A DNA stretch of 41,352 nucleotides from Acidobacteriaceae bacterium (GCA_003156805.1 PMHV01000026.1:1-41352); one strand, 5' to 3'; numbered from the stretch's first letter, positions 32,939 through 41,043 are shown. The notes: generated by a model from the letters alone, not told the origin. A program made the numbers and translations.

Positions 32939-33534
32939 ATTGGCCGGTAGTAGCTTTCTCCGGCGCACCCGCGGCACAACACCTTTTCTCCGCGTTTGAT
33001 TTCTCTGCGGAAGTTGATGCCTTCCCCGCACGCTTCGCATACCACGCGTTCGCCCTTGTATCCGGGAAACTCTTCAGGCGGTAATTCTACCTTCACCCAC
33101 TGCGTCGTAAACAGATCGTCATTTGTGATCTCGCGGTAAGCCAGCATCTGCTGCTGGTTCTTGTCTGCGATTTCGGGATGCATCTCGCGTGCCAGCGCCT
33201 TCGAAGATTCCTTGGCTGCGATACGGATAGCCTTGCCGCCGCTTACATCGACAAACGTCGCCGCAACTTTTCCCCAGTCGCGGAATTTCAAAGCACGTTT
33301 GCCCAGGCGGCAACCGGTGACCACCGCAACGGCATCGGTTGCGCAGCGGTCGATTTCGACGAAAGTAACCAGGCGTTTGCGATCCTTGCCACGCGGGTCG
33401 TCGATGCCGAGCTTTTCAAGGCCCAGCATGGCCAGCCGCACTCCCAGCACTTGTCCGGCGCAAAGATGGCCGTGCGCTTGTTCGGCATCGCGGAGGTATT
33501 CGTCGAGGGATTTCACAAAAGCAGCCGTCGGCAT
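32935..33534 (-). CDS. FmdE-family protein with C-terminal zinc ribbon
   Basis: The 199-residue protein has the FmdE (formylmethanofuran dehydrogenase subunit E) N-terminal motif [19 protein letters not shown] and a conserved [19 protein letters not shown]. These supply His and Cys metal ligands. The C-terminal third is a four-Cys zinc ribbon ([27 protein letters not shown]). Bacteria without methanofuran often carry such stand-alone FmdE proteins, whose function is unknown; a role in metal or cofactor handling is a guess. It is the last of four minus-strand genes with close spacing and converges on gatA with overlapping stop codons. Confidence 0.88.
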   Translation of the reverse strand: MPTAAFVKSLDEYLRDAEQAHGHLCAGQVLGVRLAMLGLEKLGIDDPRGKDRKRLVTFVEIDRCATDAVAVVTGCRLGKRALKFRDWGKVAATFVDVSGGKAIRIAAKESSKALAREMHPEIADKNQQQMLAYREITNDDLFTTQWVKVELPPEEFPGYKGERVVCEACGEGINFRREIKRGEKVLCRGCAGESYYRPI

Positions 33535-33612
33535 TTAACCGTCGGCCTTCAGCTTACCATTGGCCAGCCCCAGCGTCGCCGAGCGGCATCTCGGAAGGTG
33601 TTATCGCCTCAA

Positions 33613-35100
33613 TCATTTCCTTTTCCAGCGCACCCCGTCCTTGGTATTTTCAACGAGAATGCCCGCGGCCGTGAGCTCGGCGCGCAGCGCGTCAGAAACA
33701 TCGAATTTGCGGCCTTTACGCGCCGCATCCATCTCGGCGAGTTTCTTCTCGATGTCGCTATCGGAGAGCTCCCCAGACTGCAACGCGGCCCGCAATTCCG
33801 GACTGATCTCTTCCCCGCGACCCTCGGCCGTGGCCCAGTCGGACACTTGTTTCATCTTCGCGCCATCGTCATCGTTGAGCACAGAAAAAATCTCATCAAA
33901 CCTCGCGAGCGCAGCCTGCAACGGGGCAACGTCGTCCCTCTTGATTTCGCCGGCGTCGATGGCCGCATTTCCTTTGCGCGCCATTTCAAAAATCGCAGCC
34001 TGCGCCTGGGCCGTGTTGAGATCGTCGTCGAGCGCAGCCCGCATGCGATCGATGGTCTCACTGGCAAGCGTTTGCATTCCAGGGTTGGAACCATCGGTAA
34101 AACTTCCCGCCGTCAAACGCTGGCGGAAATTGCGCAAGCGCTCTACCGAGACTGCGGCCTGCTTCAGTCCATCAAACGTGAAGTTCAATTGATGCCGGTA
34201 GGGCACCGATGTCAGCAGATAACGGATGGACGACGGTTTATGTCCCTTGAGCACCAGGTCGCGCAGGGTAAAAAAGTTTCCCAGGCTCTTCGACATCTTC
34301 TCGCCTTCCACCAGAAGGAAGCGAGCGTGAAACCAGAAATGAGCAAACGGTTTTCCCGTCAGTGATTCCGACTGCGCGATCTCGTTTTCGTGATGCGGAA
34401 ACACCAGATCTTCCCCTCCGGCATGCAGATCGAAGCTCTCGCCCAGTTCCTCCATCGACATCACCGAGCATTCCAGATGCCATCCCGGACGCCCCGGCCC
34501 AATCGAGGTTTCCCAAAAAGCTTCGCCGGGCTTCGGAGCCTTCCACAATGCGAAGTCGCGGGCGCTGTCTTTATCGTATTCATCCACATCGACGCGCGCC
34601 CCGTCGAGCATGCCGCTGAAATCTTTCTTGGAAAGCTTTCCATACTCCGGAAACTTGGCGATACGGAAGTAGTACGACCCATCTTCCGTACGGTAGGCTA
34701 TGCCTTTTTCCACCAGTCTGGCCACGAATTCCGCCATCTCAGGAATGTGCTCCGTCGCCCGCACCAGCTTGGGCTGTTGGATATTAATCGTGGCGGAATC
34801 TTCGAGGAATGCTTTTTCGTACTTTGCCGTGTATTGCTGCACGCCCACGCCAGCCCGCGCGGCATTGCGAATGATCTTGTCGTCCACATCGGTGATATTC
34901 ATGACGTAACCCACCCGGTAGCCGCTCTGCCGCAGATACCGTTGCAGAAGATCCACCGCGATAAAGGTGCGGAAGTTGCCGATGTGCCCGTAGTCGTAGA
35001 CGGTCGGGCCGCAGGCGTACATGCGAACTTCATCGCCTGTAAGTGGATGAAATTCCTCTACCTGCGAGGACATGGTGTTGTACAGGCGCAAAGCCGTCAT
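33613..35100 (-). CDS. cysS: Cysteinyl-tRNA synthetase
   Basis: The 495-residue class I synthetase charges tRNA(Cys). The N-terminus has RMYACGPTVYDYGHIGNFRTF, containing the HIGH-type motif and a zinc Cys. Further zinc ligands are in WHLECSVMSMEELG and DLHAGGEDLVFPHHENEIAQ. The KMSKS motif is perfect (GEKMSKSLGNFF). The C-terminal helical anticodon-binding region ends with GILVENTKDGVRWKRK. Length is slightly above the family norm (about 460). The start at ATG 35100 has a weak ribosome site. It lies 52 bp after the phosphatidyltransferase gene in the same direction. Confidence 0.97.
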   Translation of the reverse strand: MTALRLYNTMSSQVEEFHPLTGDEVRMYACGPTVYDYGHIGNFRTFIAVDLLQRYLRQSGYRVGYVMNITDVDDKIIRNAARAGVGVQQYTAKYEKAFLEDSATINIQQPKLVRATEHIPEMAEFVARLVEKGIAYRTEDGSYYFRIAKFPEYGKLSKKDFSGMLDGARVDVDEYDKDSARDFALWKAPKPGEAFWETSIGPGRPGWHLECSVMSMEELGESFDLHAGGEDLVFPHHENEIAQSESLTGKPFAHFWFHARFLLVEGEKMSKSLGNFFTLRDLVLKGHKPSSIRYLLTSVPYRHQLNFTFDGLKQAAVSVERLRNFRQRLTAGSFTDGSNPGMQTLASETIDRMRAALDDDLNTAQAQAAIFEMARKGNAAIDAGEIKRDDVAPLQAALARFDEIFSVLNDDDGAKMKQVSDWATAEGRGEEISPELRAALQSGELSDSDIEKKLAEMDAARKGRKFDVSDALRAELTAAGILVENTKDGVRWKRK

Positions 35101-35152
35101 AATTTTCTTATTTGAAGTTGAAGCACAATTCTAGGGGCGCACCCAGGGAGGG

Positions 35153-35749
35153 TCAAATTACCATCGGTGTCGAAGACTGCGCCGGCAGTGTATGAGCATG
35201 CTCTCGCAACCGGTGCTGCACCAGAAAAACATAGTGCAGCGCGGAAACAATAGTGAACGCGAAGGTAGCGCGCAGAAATACGGTGCGGGAGATCCAGATC
35301 CAGCGCACCCGGCGCACCTCCAGCAACAGCACGAAGAACACGGCTGCGATCTGCGAAAACGTGTTTGCCTTCCCAAATATGCTGGGCCGGAAATCGCGCA
35401 GCCCGGCAATCGCAAACAGTACGGCGCTGGCGGCAAGAATCGATATATCGCGGCTGAACACCAGCACCGTGAACTTCCAGGGAATCTTGTGCAGGATGGA
35501 AAGCACCAGAAACATCGTGCTCAGCAACAGCTTGTCGGCAATCGGATCGAGATACTCGCCGAGCAGAGTCTGCTGCTGCAACATGCGCGCCAGCAAACCG
35601 TCCAGACCGTCGCTGAAACCGGCGATCACAAAGACGATCAGCGCCGAAAGATAATGCCCTTCGACCAGTTCAATCACAATAAAGGGGACAAAAACCATCC
35701 GTAACAGCGTGAGTTGGTTGGGTGCGGTCAGGATTTGGGAGAATCTCAC
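35153..35749 (-). CDS. CDP-diacylglycerol-glycerol-3-phosphate 3-phosphatidyltransferase-like
   Basis: The 198-residue membrane protein has a complete CDP-alcohol phosphatidyltransferase motif D47-x2-DG-x2-AR-x8-G-x3-D68-x3-D72. Several hydrophobic helices follow (for example LLLSTMFLVLSIL and FAFTIVSALHYVFLV). The most likely product is phosphatidylglycerophosphate (PgsA), but the family also includes cardiolipin and phosphatidylserine synthases. The start is GTG 35749, overlapping the stop of the upstream hypothetical gene (GTGA), so the two are coupled. Confidence 0.9.
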   Translation of the reverse strand: MRFSQILTAPNQLTLLRMVFVPFIVIELVEGHYLSALIVFVIAGFSDGLDGLLARMLQQQTLLGEYLDPIADKLLLSTMFLVLSILHKIPWKFTVLVFSRDISILAASAVLFAIAGLRDFRPSIFGKANTFSQIAAVFFVLLLEVRRVRWIWISRTVFLRATFAFTIVSALHYVFLVQHRLREHAHTLPAQSSTPMVI

Positions 35750-36177
35750 GCTGGCTCCTCATCTGCCTGCGCGGACGAACTCGGCTTGCTGGTGCCACGA
35801 GTCCGCTGGTCTCCACGCGGAAATTGCATCAGATCGGCAGGTTCGATTCCGGTTTTCGCCAGGAAGCGCTGGGCGAGCGAGGGAAGGTCCCCATCGGGCA
35901 AATCAAGTTCGATGCGTTCCACGCGATGCATTGGGAAGAGTACCACCGGGGTCGCAAACTTCTCACCGTCTTTCACCATCAATGCCAGGTCTTCGAAGGA
36001 ACCGAGATCGACTCCGCTCAGACTGACCCCCTCGGTGGAAAGGGCCAGAATCATGCCCCAAAACTTCTCTCGGGGGTTGCTTAGCGTCACGATGACCATC
36101 GATCCGGGCAGAAAGGGACGGCGGTTCGGCGCTTGACCATAGAAACTGTCGCCTTCCTCCACAACGTTTTTCGGCAT
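35746..36177 (-). CDS. Conserved hypothetical protein
   Basis: I choose ATG 36177 (143 residues, MPKNVVEEGDSFYGQAPNR). The frame stays open to TTG 36351, but that extension contains a heptamer repeat and looks non-coding. The centre, SMVIVTLSNPREKFWGMILALSTEGVSLSGVDLGSFEDLALMV, predicts a small beta-barrel reminiscent of PilZ or LSm-like folds, though no PilZ RxxxR signature is present. The C-terminus is polar. It overlaps the phosphatidyltransferase start (GTGA). I do not recognise a function. Confidence 0.7.
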   Translation of the reverse strand: MPKNVVEEGDSFYGQAPNRRPFLPGSMVIVTLSNPREKFWGMILALSTEGVSLSGVDLGSFEDLALMVKDGEKFATPVVLFPMHRVERIELDLPDGDLPSLAQRFLAKTGIEPADLMQFPRGDQRTRGTSKPSSSAQADEEPA

Positions 36178-36307
36178 GGCAAGATTGTCGCCGCCGGACG
36201 CGCGCTTTGCAACTGCGATTACCGTGGCGGCAAATTCGCGCAGCCGGGGCGAAACATCGCCATCACACCAATCGCGCGCCAGGTAGCTTGCATATGAGAT
36301 GAGTTCT

Positions 36308-36374
36308 GGTTTCCGGCTTCCAATCTTCTTGCCAACCGAGGCGACTTGCAACCGGCCTCGGGAAACTGGAAACT
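36308..36374. repeat. Inverted heptamer pairs upstream of the SDR gene
   Basis: Two 7-bp units (GGTTTCC, GGCTTCC; 36308-36321) face two perfect units of GGAAACT (36361-36374). The blocks are roughly reverse complements, 39 bp apart. The right block ends 8 bp before the SDR start codon and takes the place of a ribosome site. Confidence 0.65.
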
Positions 36375-36382
36375 AGTCTCCC

Positions 36383-37189
36383 ATGTCCATTTCTCTTTCT
36401 CTCGCGGGCAAAGTAGCTCTGATCACCGGAGGTTCGCGAGGCATCGGCGCGGCTACAGTGCGCCTGTTCGCTGAGGCGGGCGCCAACGTCGCGTTCAGTT
36501 ATCGGAAGGCGCAATCCCAGGCGGAGGCGCTCGTCAAAGAATGCGGCGCGGCGGCATGCGCGGGGACCTGCCACGCCATTGCCAGCAGTCTCGATAGTCC
36601 TGAGTCCGCCCGCGCTCTGGTGGCTGCGGCCGTAGAGCGCTTTGGACGGCTCGATATTCTCATCGCAAACCACGGCGTCTGGCCCGCCGAAGATGCGCCT
36701 ATCGAGAAAATGTCCGATGCCCAGTGGCGTTCCACTGTCGCCATCAACCTCGATGCAGTCTTTGGCCTGCTCAAACATTCGGTCGCCCAAATGAAAGCCC
36801 AGACGAAGTCGCAGCTTCGCGCCGCCCCCGCCGCAGGACACATTGTGCTCATCAGTTCCACCGCCGGCCAGCGTGGCGAGGCCTTCCACTGCGATTACGC
36901 CGCCACCAAGGGAGCGCTCATCAGCATGGTAAAAGGGCTCTCCACCGAACTGGCGCCCGCCGGCATCTATGTGAACTGCGTAGCCCCCGAATGGGTCGAT
37001 ACCGATATGTCACGGCCCTCGCTGGACGATCCGAAAACCAGCCAGAGAGTTCTTGCCACCATCCCTTTGGGCCGGGTCGGCACGCCGCACGAAATCGCGG
37101 CGCCGGTTTTATTTCTGTGCACCGAACACGCCGGATTCATCACCGGCGAAGTGTTCAATGTGAATGGTGGCGCGGTGCTCGTAGGATAG
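36383..37189 (+). CDS. Short-chain dehydrogenase/reductase (FabG-like)
   Basis: The 268-residue protein has the Rossmann motif TGGSRGIGAATVRL (about residues 15-28), NHGVW in the NAG position, a Ser in VLISSTAGQRGE and the catalytic Tyr172-x3-Lys176 (DYAATKGAL). The C-terminal FITGEVFNVNGGAVL is typical of classical SDRs such as 3-oxoacyl-ACP reductase. The residues imply an NAD(P)H-dependent ketone or alcohol oxidoreductase; the substrate is not known. ATG 36383 lacks a clear ribosome site because a repeat fills the space. No fatty acid synthesis gene is adjacent. Confidence 0.9.
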   Translation: MSISLSLAGKVALITGGSRGIGAATVRLFAEAGANVAFSYRKAQSQAEALVKECGAAACAGTCHAIASSLDSPESARALVAAAVERFGRLDILIANHGVWPAEDAPIEKMSDAQWRSTVAINLDAVFGLLKHSVAQMKAQTKSQLRAAPAAGHIVLISSTAGQRGEAFHCDYAATKGALISMVKGLSTELAPAGIYVNCVAPEWVDTDMSRPSLDDPKTSQRVLATIPLGRVGTPHEIAAPVLFLCTEHAGFITGEVFNVNGGAVLVG

Positions 37190-37346
37190 GCTGGGTTTTA
37201 CCGAGGATGCTTTCAGCTATTGGCATTCCCGGCCGTGACGCAACCGCTTTTTTCTGCATCCAACGGAACTGGACGCTCTAACGAAAGTGCTCACCGTAGA
37301 GCTGCACCGTCCCGGATTCCGCGCAAACGGCTACAATTCCGTTAGC

Positions 37347-37373
37347 ATGCAAAGCATCGAATTGCCCGACTGA
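37347..37373 (+). other. Possible 8-codon upstream ORF
   Basis: A short frame, ATG to TGA (MQSIELPD), ends at 37373, immediately before the ATG at 37374 with no gap. A -10-like TACAAT lies at 37332-37337. The next gene has no ribosome site of its own, so coupling through this mini-ORF is conceivable. It could also be chance. Confidence 0.25.
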
Positions 37374-38366
37374 ATGAACCGTCGTCCTCTCATTGTTCTG
37401 CTGGCGGCTATTGCCTGGAGCCAGCTTTTCTCTGGCCCCTCCGTCTTGGGCCAGTCTTTTTCAGGACAAGCTTTTTCAGGACAAGCTTTTTCTGGCCAAT
37501 CTTCCTCTGGCCAGTCTTCTTCCGGACAGCCTCCCGCTTCCGGCCAGGCTCCCGCGCCAGCGCCGCAGTCTTCCCCGCAGTCGCCTGCTACGCCCGCCCC
37601 CGCTGGCTCGTCGGCCAACTCCAGCCAGGCCAACGGCCTGCAAAATGATGTGGCCAATGCCCGCAAGGCAAAAGCCCTGCTCGATGCTGCGATCCAAGCC
37701 CTGGGCGGCGAGGCCTATCTCAACCTGCGAACCAGGCAAGAGGAGGGCCGCACTTACAGCTTCTACCACGGCAACCCGACCAGCAACGGCGTGCTCTTCT
37801 GGCGATTCGTGGAGTATCCCGACAAGGAGCGCATCGAAGTCACCAAAGAGCGCGACGTGGCCTACCTTTATGTCGGCAACAAGGGCTACGAAATCACTTA
37901 CAAGGGCGCGCATCCCATGGAGACCAAGGATCTCAACGACTACCTCCGCCGCCGCAAGTTCTCCCTGGAAACCGTGCTGCATACCTGGATCAACGACCCC
38001 ACGGTCGCGCTCTTCTACAACGGCCTCGCCCTCGCCGGCAACCAGCCCGCCGAGCAGGTGACGCTGATCAACGCCAAAAATGAGGCGGTCGATCTCTATT
38101 TCGACGCCGAGACCCACCTGCCGCTCAAGAAGAAAATCTCCTGGCGCGATCCCGTCGACCGGCAACGCAACGTCGAGGAAGAACTCTGGGACAACTATCG
38201 CCTGGTGCAGGGCGTAATGACGCCTTACGGCTTCACCCGCTACTACAACACCGATATGCAGTCGCAGCGCTTCGTGAGCAACGCCAGCTACAGCCAGAGC
38301 CTGAACCCGGCCATGTTCGATCCCAACTCCGGCTACAACCCAAACAAACCTCCGGGCAAACATTAA
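37374..38366 (+). CDS. Secreted LolA-like protein with repeat-rich N-terminus, unknown function
   Basis: The 330-residue protein has a signal peptide (MNRRPLIVLLAAIAWSQLFS). It is followed by a low-complexity linker in which the pentapeptide SGQ(A/S)(F/S) is repeated about five times (15-bp DNA repeats), then Pro/Ala/Ser. From about residue 100 there is a beta-rich domain with RTYSFYHGNPTSNGVLFWRF, DVAYLYVGNKGYEITYKGA, VDLYFDAETHLPLKKKISW and VQGVMTPYGFTRYYN. This resembles the outer-membrane lipoprotein sorting (LolA/LolB-like) fold used by many hypothetical envelope proteins. No lipobox is seen. Function is not known. Confidence 0.85.
   Translation: MNRRPLIVLLAAIAWSQLFSGPSVLGQSFSGQAFSGQAFSGQSSSGQSSSGQPPASGQAPAPAPQSSPQSPATPAPAGSSANSSQANGLQNDVANARKAKALLDAAIQALGGEAYLNLRTRQEEGRTYSFYHGNPTSNGVLFWRFVEYPDKERIEVTKERDVAYLYVGNKGYEITYKGAHPMETKDLNDYLRRRKFSLETVLHTWINDPTVALFYNGLALAGNQPAEQVTLINAKNEAVDLYFDAETHLPLKKKISWRDPVDRQRNVEEELWDNYRLVQGVMTPYGFTRYYNTDMQSQRFVSNASYSQSLNPAMFDPNSGYNPNKPPGKH
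37458..37532 (+). repeat. Five 15-bp coding repeats (SGQ linker)
   Basis: Units of 15 bp starting TTTTCAGGACAAGCT run in frame from 37458 to 37532; the first two are identical, later ones diverge. They encode a Ser-Gly-Gln pentapeptide linker just after the signal peptide. Copy number may vary by slippage. Confidence 0.8.
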
Positions 38367-38479
38367 CGGAGCGGGTGACCCTTTCCGTTTCAGCAACGCC
38401 AAACAAAACTCCGCTTACTCAGCCGGGCAACTTCACGTTCCCTTCGACACAACCTCCTTCGAGACATCTACCAACAACT

Positions 38480-39280
38480 TCACTTCGCCTCGGCTTGCCC
38501 GGACGACGCTTTGGGGTGGTAACCCGGCCGTGGGGCGGGTTGGACGTTTGAGTTCAGCAGCGCGCTGGGCGATACCGCCTGCTGCGTGCCCACCACGAAG
38601 TCGGCTCCTCCGCCATCCTCTTCGCCTGCTCCGTTCGGGCCAAACAGATAGAAGCCGCTTTCGCCGCCGGAATTTCCCTGCGTCACCGTGACGTAGCCAT
38701 ACTGATCCGCGGTGATGGCCGTGACATTGATCGGTGGAGAGAAGCCTCCAACCTTAGTAACGGCCAGGTTGCTCTTGGTGACTTCCACCGCCTGCGGACT
38801 CTGATCCGTTCCAATGAAGAGATAACCGCTGTTGGCTGCCATCGAAGTCAGCGCAGTGCTGCCGCCGGTCAGCGGCAGGCTGACGGTCCGGAACAAGGTG
38901 ATGGTGGTGGTGTCGAAGCTGTCGGTTATGGTGTCGGTTCTCTTGTACACATACAGCTTCACAGTCGCGCTGCCCGAATCCACCACATAAATGGCGCGGG
39001 TCACGACGTCGCCCGCCACCGAAGGCAGGCCCTCGATCATGGCGCCGACGGCAACGAAAGGTCCGAGACTGCCGGAGTCAAAGCAGCCCTCCGAGTCCTG
39101 CGTGGATCCACACACCACCCAACTGACCGTCGTCTGCCCGTCGTTCGAGAACAGACTGTAGGTGATGTAGAGAGTAGAGTCGGGCGCGACGGCCGGGTTT
39201 TGTGCGCGCAGCGGGAGTACAGCGGCGAACGCAAGCACGATAATTGCTGCCAGCAAGCCATGCTTCGGGATCTGAGACAT
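38480..39280 (-). CDS. Secreted hypothetical protein
   Basis: I start at ATG 39280 (266 residues), which has AGGAG 7 bp upstream; the open frame extends to 39397, but that part is Lys/Arg-rich and lacks a ribosome site. The N-terminus is a signal peptide (KHGLLAAIIVLAFAAVLPLRAQ). The mature part has beta-rich segments such as DSTLYITYSLFSNDGQTTVSW, AIYVVDSGSATVKLYVY and YGYVTVTQGNSGGESGFYLFGPNG. These suggest a propeller-like or immunoglobulin-like sandwich. It has few Cys residues. I do not recognise a family. A sigma-70-like promoter lies upstream. Confidence 0.8.
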   Translation of the reverse strand: MSQIPKHGLLAAIIVLAFAAVLPLRAQNPAVAPDSTLYITYSLFSNDGQTTVSWVVCGSTQDSEGCFDSGSLGPFVAVGAMIEGLPSVAGDVVTRAIYVVDSGSATVKLYVYKRTDTITDSFDTTTITLFRTVSLPLTGGSTALTSMAANSGYLFIGTDQSPQAVEVTKSNLAVTKVGGFSPPINVTAITADQYGYVTVTQGNSGGESGFYLFGPNGAGEEDGGGADFVVGTQQAVSPSALLNSNVQPAPRPGYHPKASSGQAEAK

Positions 39281-39693
39281 TGGGGTTCTCCTCTTTCTTT
39301 TTTTACTTTTTTCTTTAGTTTGTTTTAGGCGGTGCGTCGGATTCGCCCGCATTGCAGCTTCGAGAGCGCTCTGCGGCCATTCTGTCCGCAGCGCCATAGC
39401 TTGTCAATATGCAGGAACTTGCAACGCCCGTCCCTCGCCGCCCAACGAGCCTAGCCATTCCGGCGCGCGAGCGAGGCGAGGCAGTAGGAATCTGCTTTCT
39501 GCCGAAAGCACCGCCAGCCGGGGTGCCCCATGTCCCGCGGTTTTCGTTCGCGAGACGTGGGAACGGTCCCCCGCCACCGCCACGGACCGTCGATAAGTAA
39601 CTGACGTTTTCCACACCCACCATGTTCACCTAACCTTGCCTCACCCTCCCGAATCTCCCATACTGGGAGCCAGAGCCCATAGAATCGAAGCCC
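39281..39693. other. Intergenic region, no gene seen
   Basis: This is the left two thirds of the 600-bp space between the secreted hypothetical protein and the Cys/His-knuckle gene. It holds a minus-strand promoter (39379-39407) and, starting at 39694, a long heptamer array. Short frames here have no protein-like pattern. AC-rich and CCCGCC-type stretches around 39560-39590 are unexplained. Confidence 0.4.
39379..39407 (-). promoter_or_regulatory. Sigma-70-like promoter for the secreted hypothetical protein
   Basis: On the minus strand TTGACA (39402-39407) is followed after exactly 17 bp by CAGAAT (39379-39384), which matches four of six -10 bases. Transcription would start near 39372, leaving a leader of about 90 nt to ATG 39280. 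Confidence 0.55.
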
Positions 39694-39762
39694 AAGGTCT
39701 AAGGTCTAAGGTCCGAGGTCCGAGGCTAAGGTCCGAAGTCCAAGGTCCGAAGTCCGAAGTCG
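39694..39762. repeat. Ten-unit heptamer array (AAGGTCC-like)
   Basis: Ten head-to-tail units, nine of 7 bp and one of 6 bp, follow the pattern RARGTCY (for example AAGGTCT, AAGGTCC, GAAGTCC). This is the longest array in the window. There are no spacers between units, so it is not a CRISPR. It lies 118 bp before the Cys/His-knuckle gene. Confidence 0.9.
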
Positions 39763-39880
39763 AACCCGTTACGGCTCAAGATTTTGCCCCTAACTCGTTG
39801 CAACCATTGGATCAAATCACAAAAATCCCGCCAAACCCATGATTCCAATAGACCGTGGGGGAGGGGGGTAGGAGATCGCC

Positions 39881-40786
39881 ATGCCTTCGTTCCCAAATCG
39901 GTGCCAGCACCTCAAGGTCAACGGCACCCAGTGCGGATCGCCCGCCCTGCGCCGCAACCGCTTTTGCTATTTCCACAAACTCCACCACGAAGAGCGCATC
40001 CTGCTCAACGCCGACCGGCTCAAAGATGCCCGCGCCCGCCAGCGCCGCAACCTCACCATCGAACTTCCCGTCCTCGAAGACGCCAACTCCATCCAGGTCT
40101 CGCTCATGCAGACCATGCGCCTCGTCCTCTCCGGCCAAATCGACAGCAAAGCCGCCGGCCTTGTGCTCTACGCCCTGCAAACCGCCAGCGCCAATCTCCG
40201 CCGCACTAACTTCGAGCACTACAACATGCACGATGTCGTCCTCGATCCGAAAACCGTTGCGGAAACTCCGCTCGACGCCCACATCTGGGAAGATTCCGAT
40301 TTCATCACCGAAGAAGAGGATGAAGAGATGATGCGCGCCCAGGCTCTCGAAGAAGCCCAGCGCCAAGCCAAGAAGAAAGCCGAACTCAAACGCTGGGCCG
40401 AGGCCGAAGCCGATCGCATCGCCGCAGCAGGCGCCCTCAAACGCGCAGCCGAACTCGAAGACGAACGCCGCCGCGACGCCCGCTTCGAAGCCGATCTCCA
40501 GCGCGACCAGCAGCGCACCGAGCAGGCCGCATTGCAATATAAGGCAATGCAAGACGCTCGCTTCCTGGCGGCCATCTCCCCCGCCGGACACGCCCAGCTC
40601 CCACCACCATCAACCCCCACACCGAAGTCAGCCCCCACACCGACAGCAACATCTCCCGGCAAGCGTCCGCCCGCCAAGGTCAACATCCCTGAAGTCAGAG
40701 AACGCATCCGCGCTCAAATCAGAAAAGCGCTCCCCGACATCACCGCCGCGCTGTCAGCCAGAGAAAACGGAAAAAGCACCGGATGA
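39881..40786 (+). CDS. Cys/His-knuckle coiled-coil protein, unknown function
   Basis: The 301-residue protein starts at ATG 39881 after a G-rich stretch. Residues 8-32 form a possible zinc knuckle, Cys8-x9-Cys18-x10-Cys29-x2-His32 (RCQHLKVNGTQC, RFCYFH). It resembles the N-termini of phage terminase small-subunit-like proteins with a CxxxxxxGxxC...CxxH pattern. A helical segment follows (about 40-110). Residues about 145-245 are a long charged coiled coil rich in Ala, Glu, Arg and Lys. The C-terminus is Pro/Thr-rich, then a short helix (VRERIRAQIRKALPD). I do not know its function. It lies alone between two heptamer arrays. Confidence 0.75.
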   Translation: MPSFPNRCQHLKVNGTQCGSPALRRNRFCYFHKLHHEERILLNADRLKDARARQRRNLTIELPVLEDANSIQVSLMQTMRLVLSGQIDSKAAGLVLYALQTASANLRRTNFEHYNMHDVVLDPKTVAETPLDAHIWEDSDFITEEEDEEMMRAQALEEAQRQAKKKAELKRWAEAEADRIAAAGALKRAAELEDERRRDARFEADLQRDQQRTEQAALQYKAMQDARFLAAISPAGHAQLPPPSTPTPKSAPTPTATSPGKRPPAKVNIPEVRERIRAQIRKALPDITAALSARENGKSTG

Positions 40787-40909
40787 ACCTCTTGCCACTA
40801 AGCATGGAGGAACCAAGAAGAAGCGATCAAAGTAGAAGAGGTATCGCGAGGTTCGGGAAATTTTGCGGAGGGTGGTAAGGCGGGTGCTCTGTTCCGGAAA
40901 TCCACCGAA

Positions 40910-40944
40910 AACTGAGAACTGACCACTGACCACCGACCACTGCC
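40910..40944. repeat. Heptamer array (CACTGAC-like) downstream of the knuckle protein
   Basis: Five contiguous 7-bp units follow the consensus MACYGAC and begin about 125 bp after the stop codon at 40786. The unit differs from the array upstream of the same gene. Both ends are bracketed by a 10-bp inverted repeat further out. Confidence 0.8.
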
Positions 40945-41020
40945 TCAACATAACTCCTTTACACCAAAGTGTTTAGCACCGCACGGCGGGCCCTTACCAC
41001 CTGGGTTCCACATGCGGTTT

Positions 41021-41043
41021 CCACCACGGAGTGTGGCGTTTTT
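41021..41043 (+). terminator. Candidate terminator before lpxC
   Basis: The sequence CCACCACGGAGTGTGG (41021-41036) folds as a bulged stem (CCA/TGG and CAC/GTG around GGA), followed by CG and five Ts. The stem is short, so confidence is modest. It would end transcription arriving from the left before lpxC. Confidence 0.35.

Noticed and set aside
33178-34365. Plus-strand open frame (395 codons) opposite FmdE-like and cysS genes
   Set aside because: It is antisense to cysS with all synthetase motifs on the minus strand; composition is typical of an antisense shadow.
39694-39762. Possible CRISPR array
   Set aside because: Units are 7 bp, contiguous, without unique spacers, and there is no cas gene nearby.
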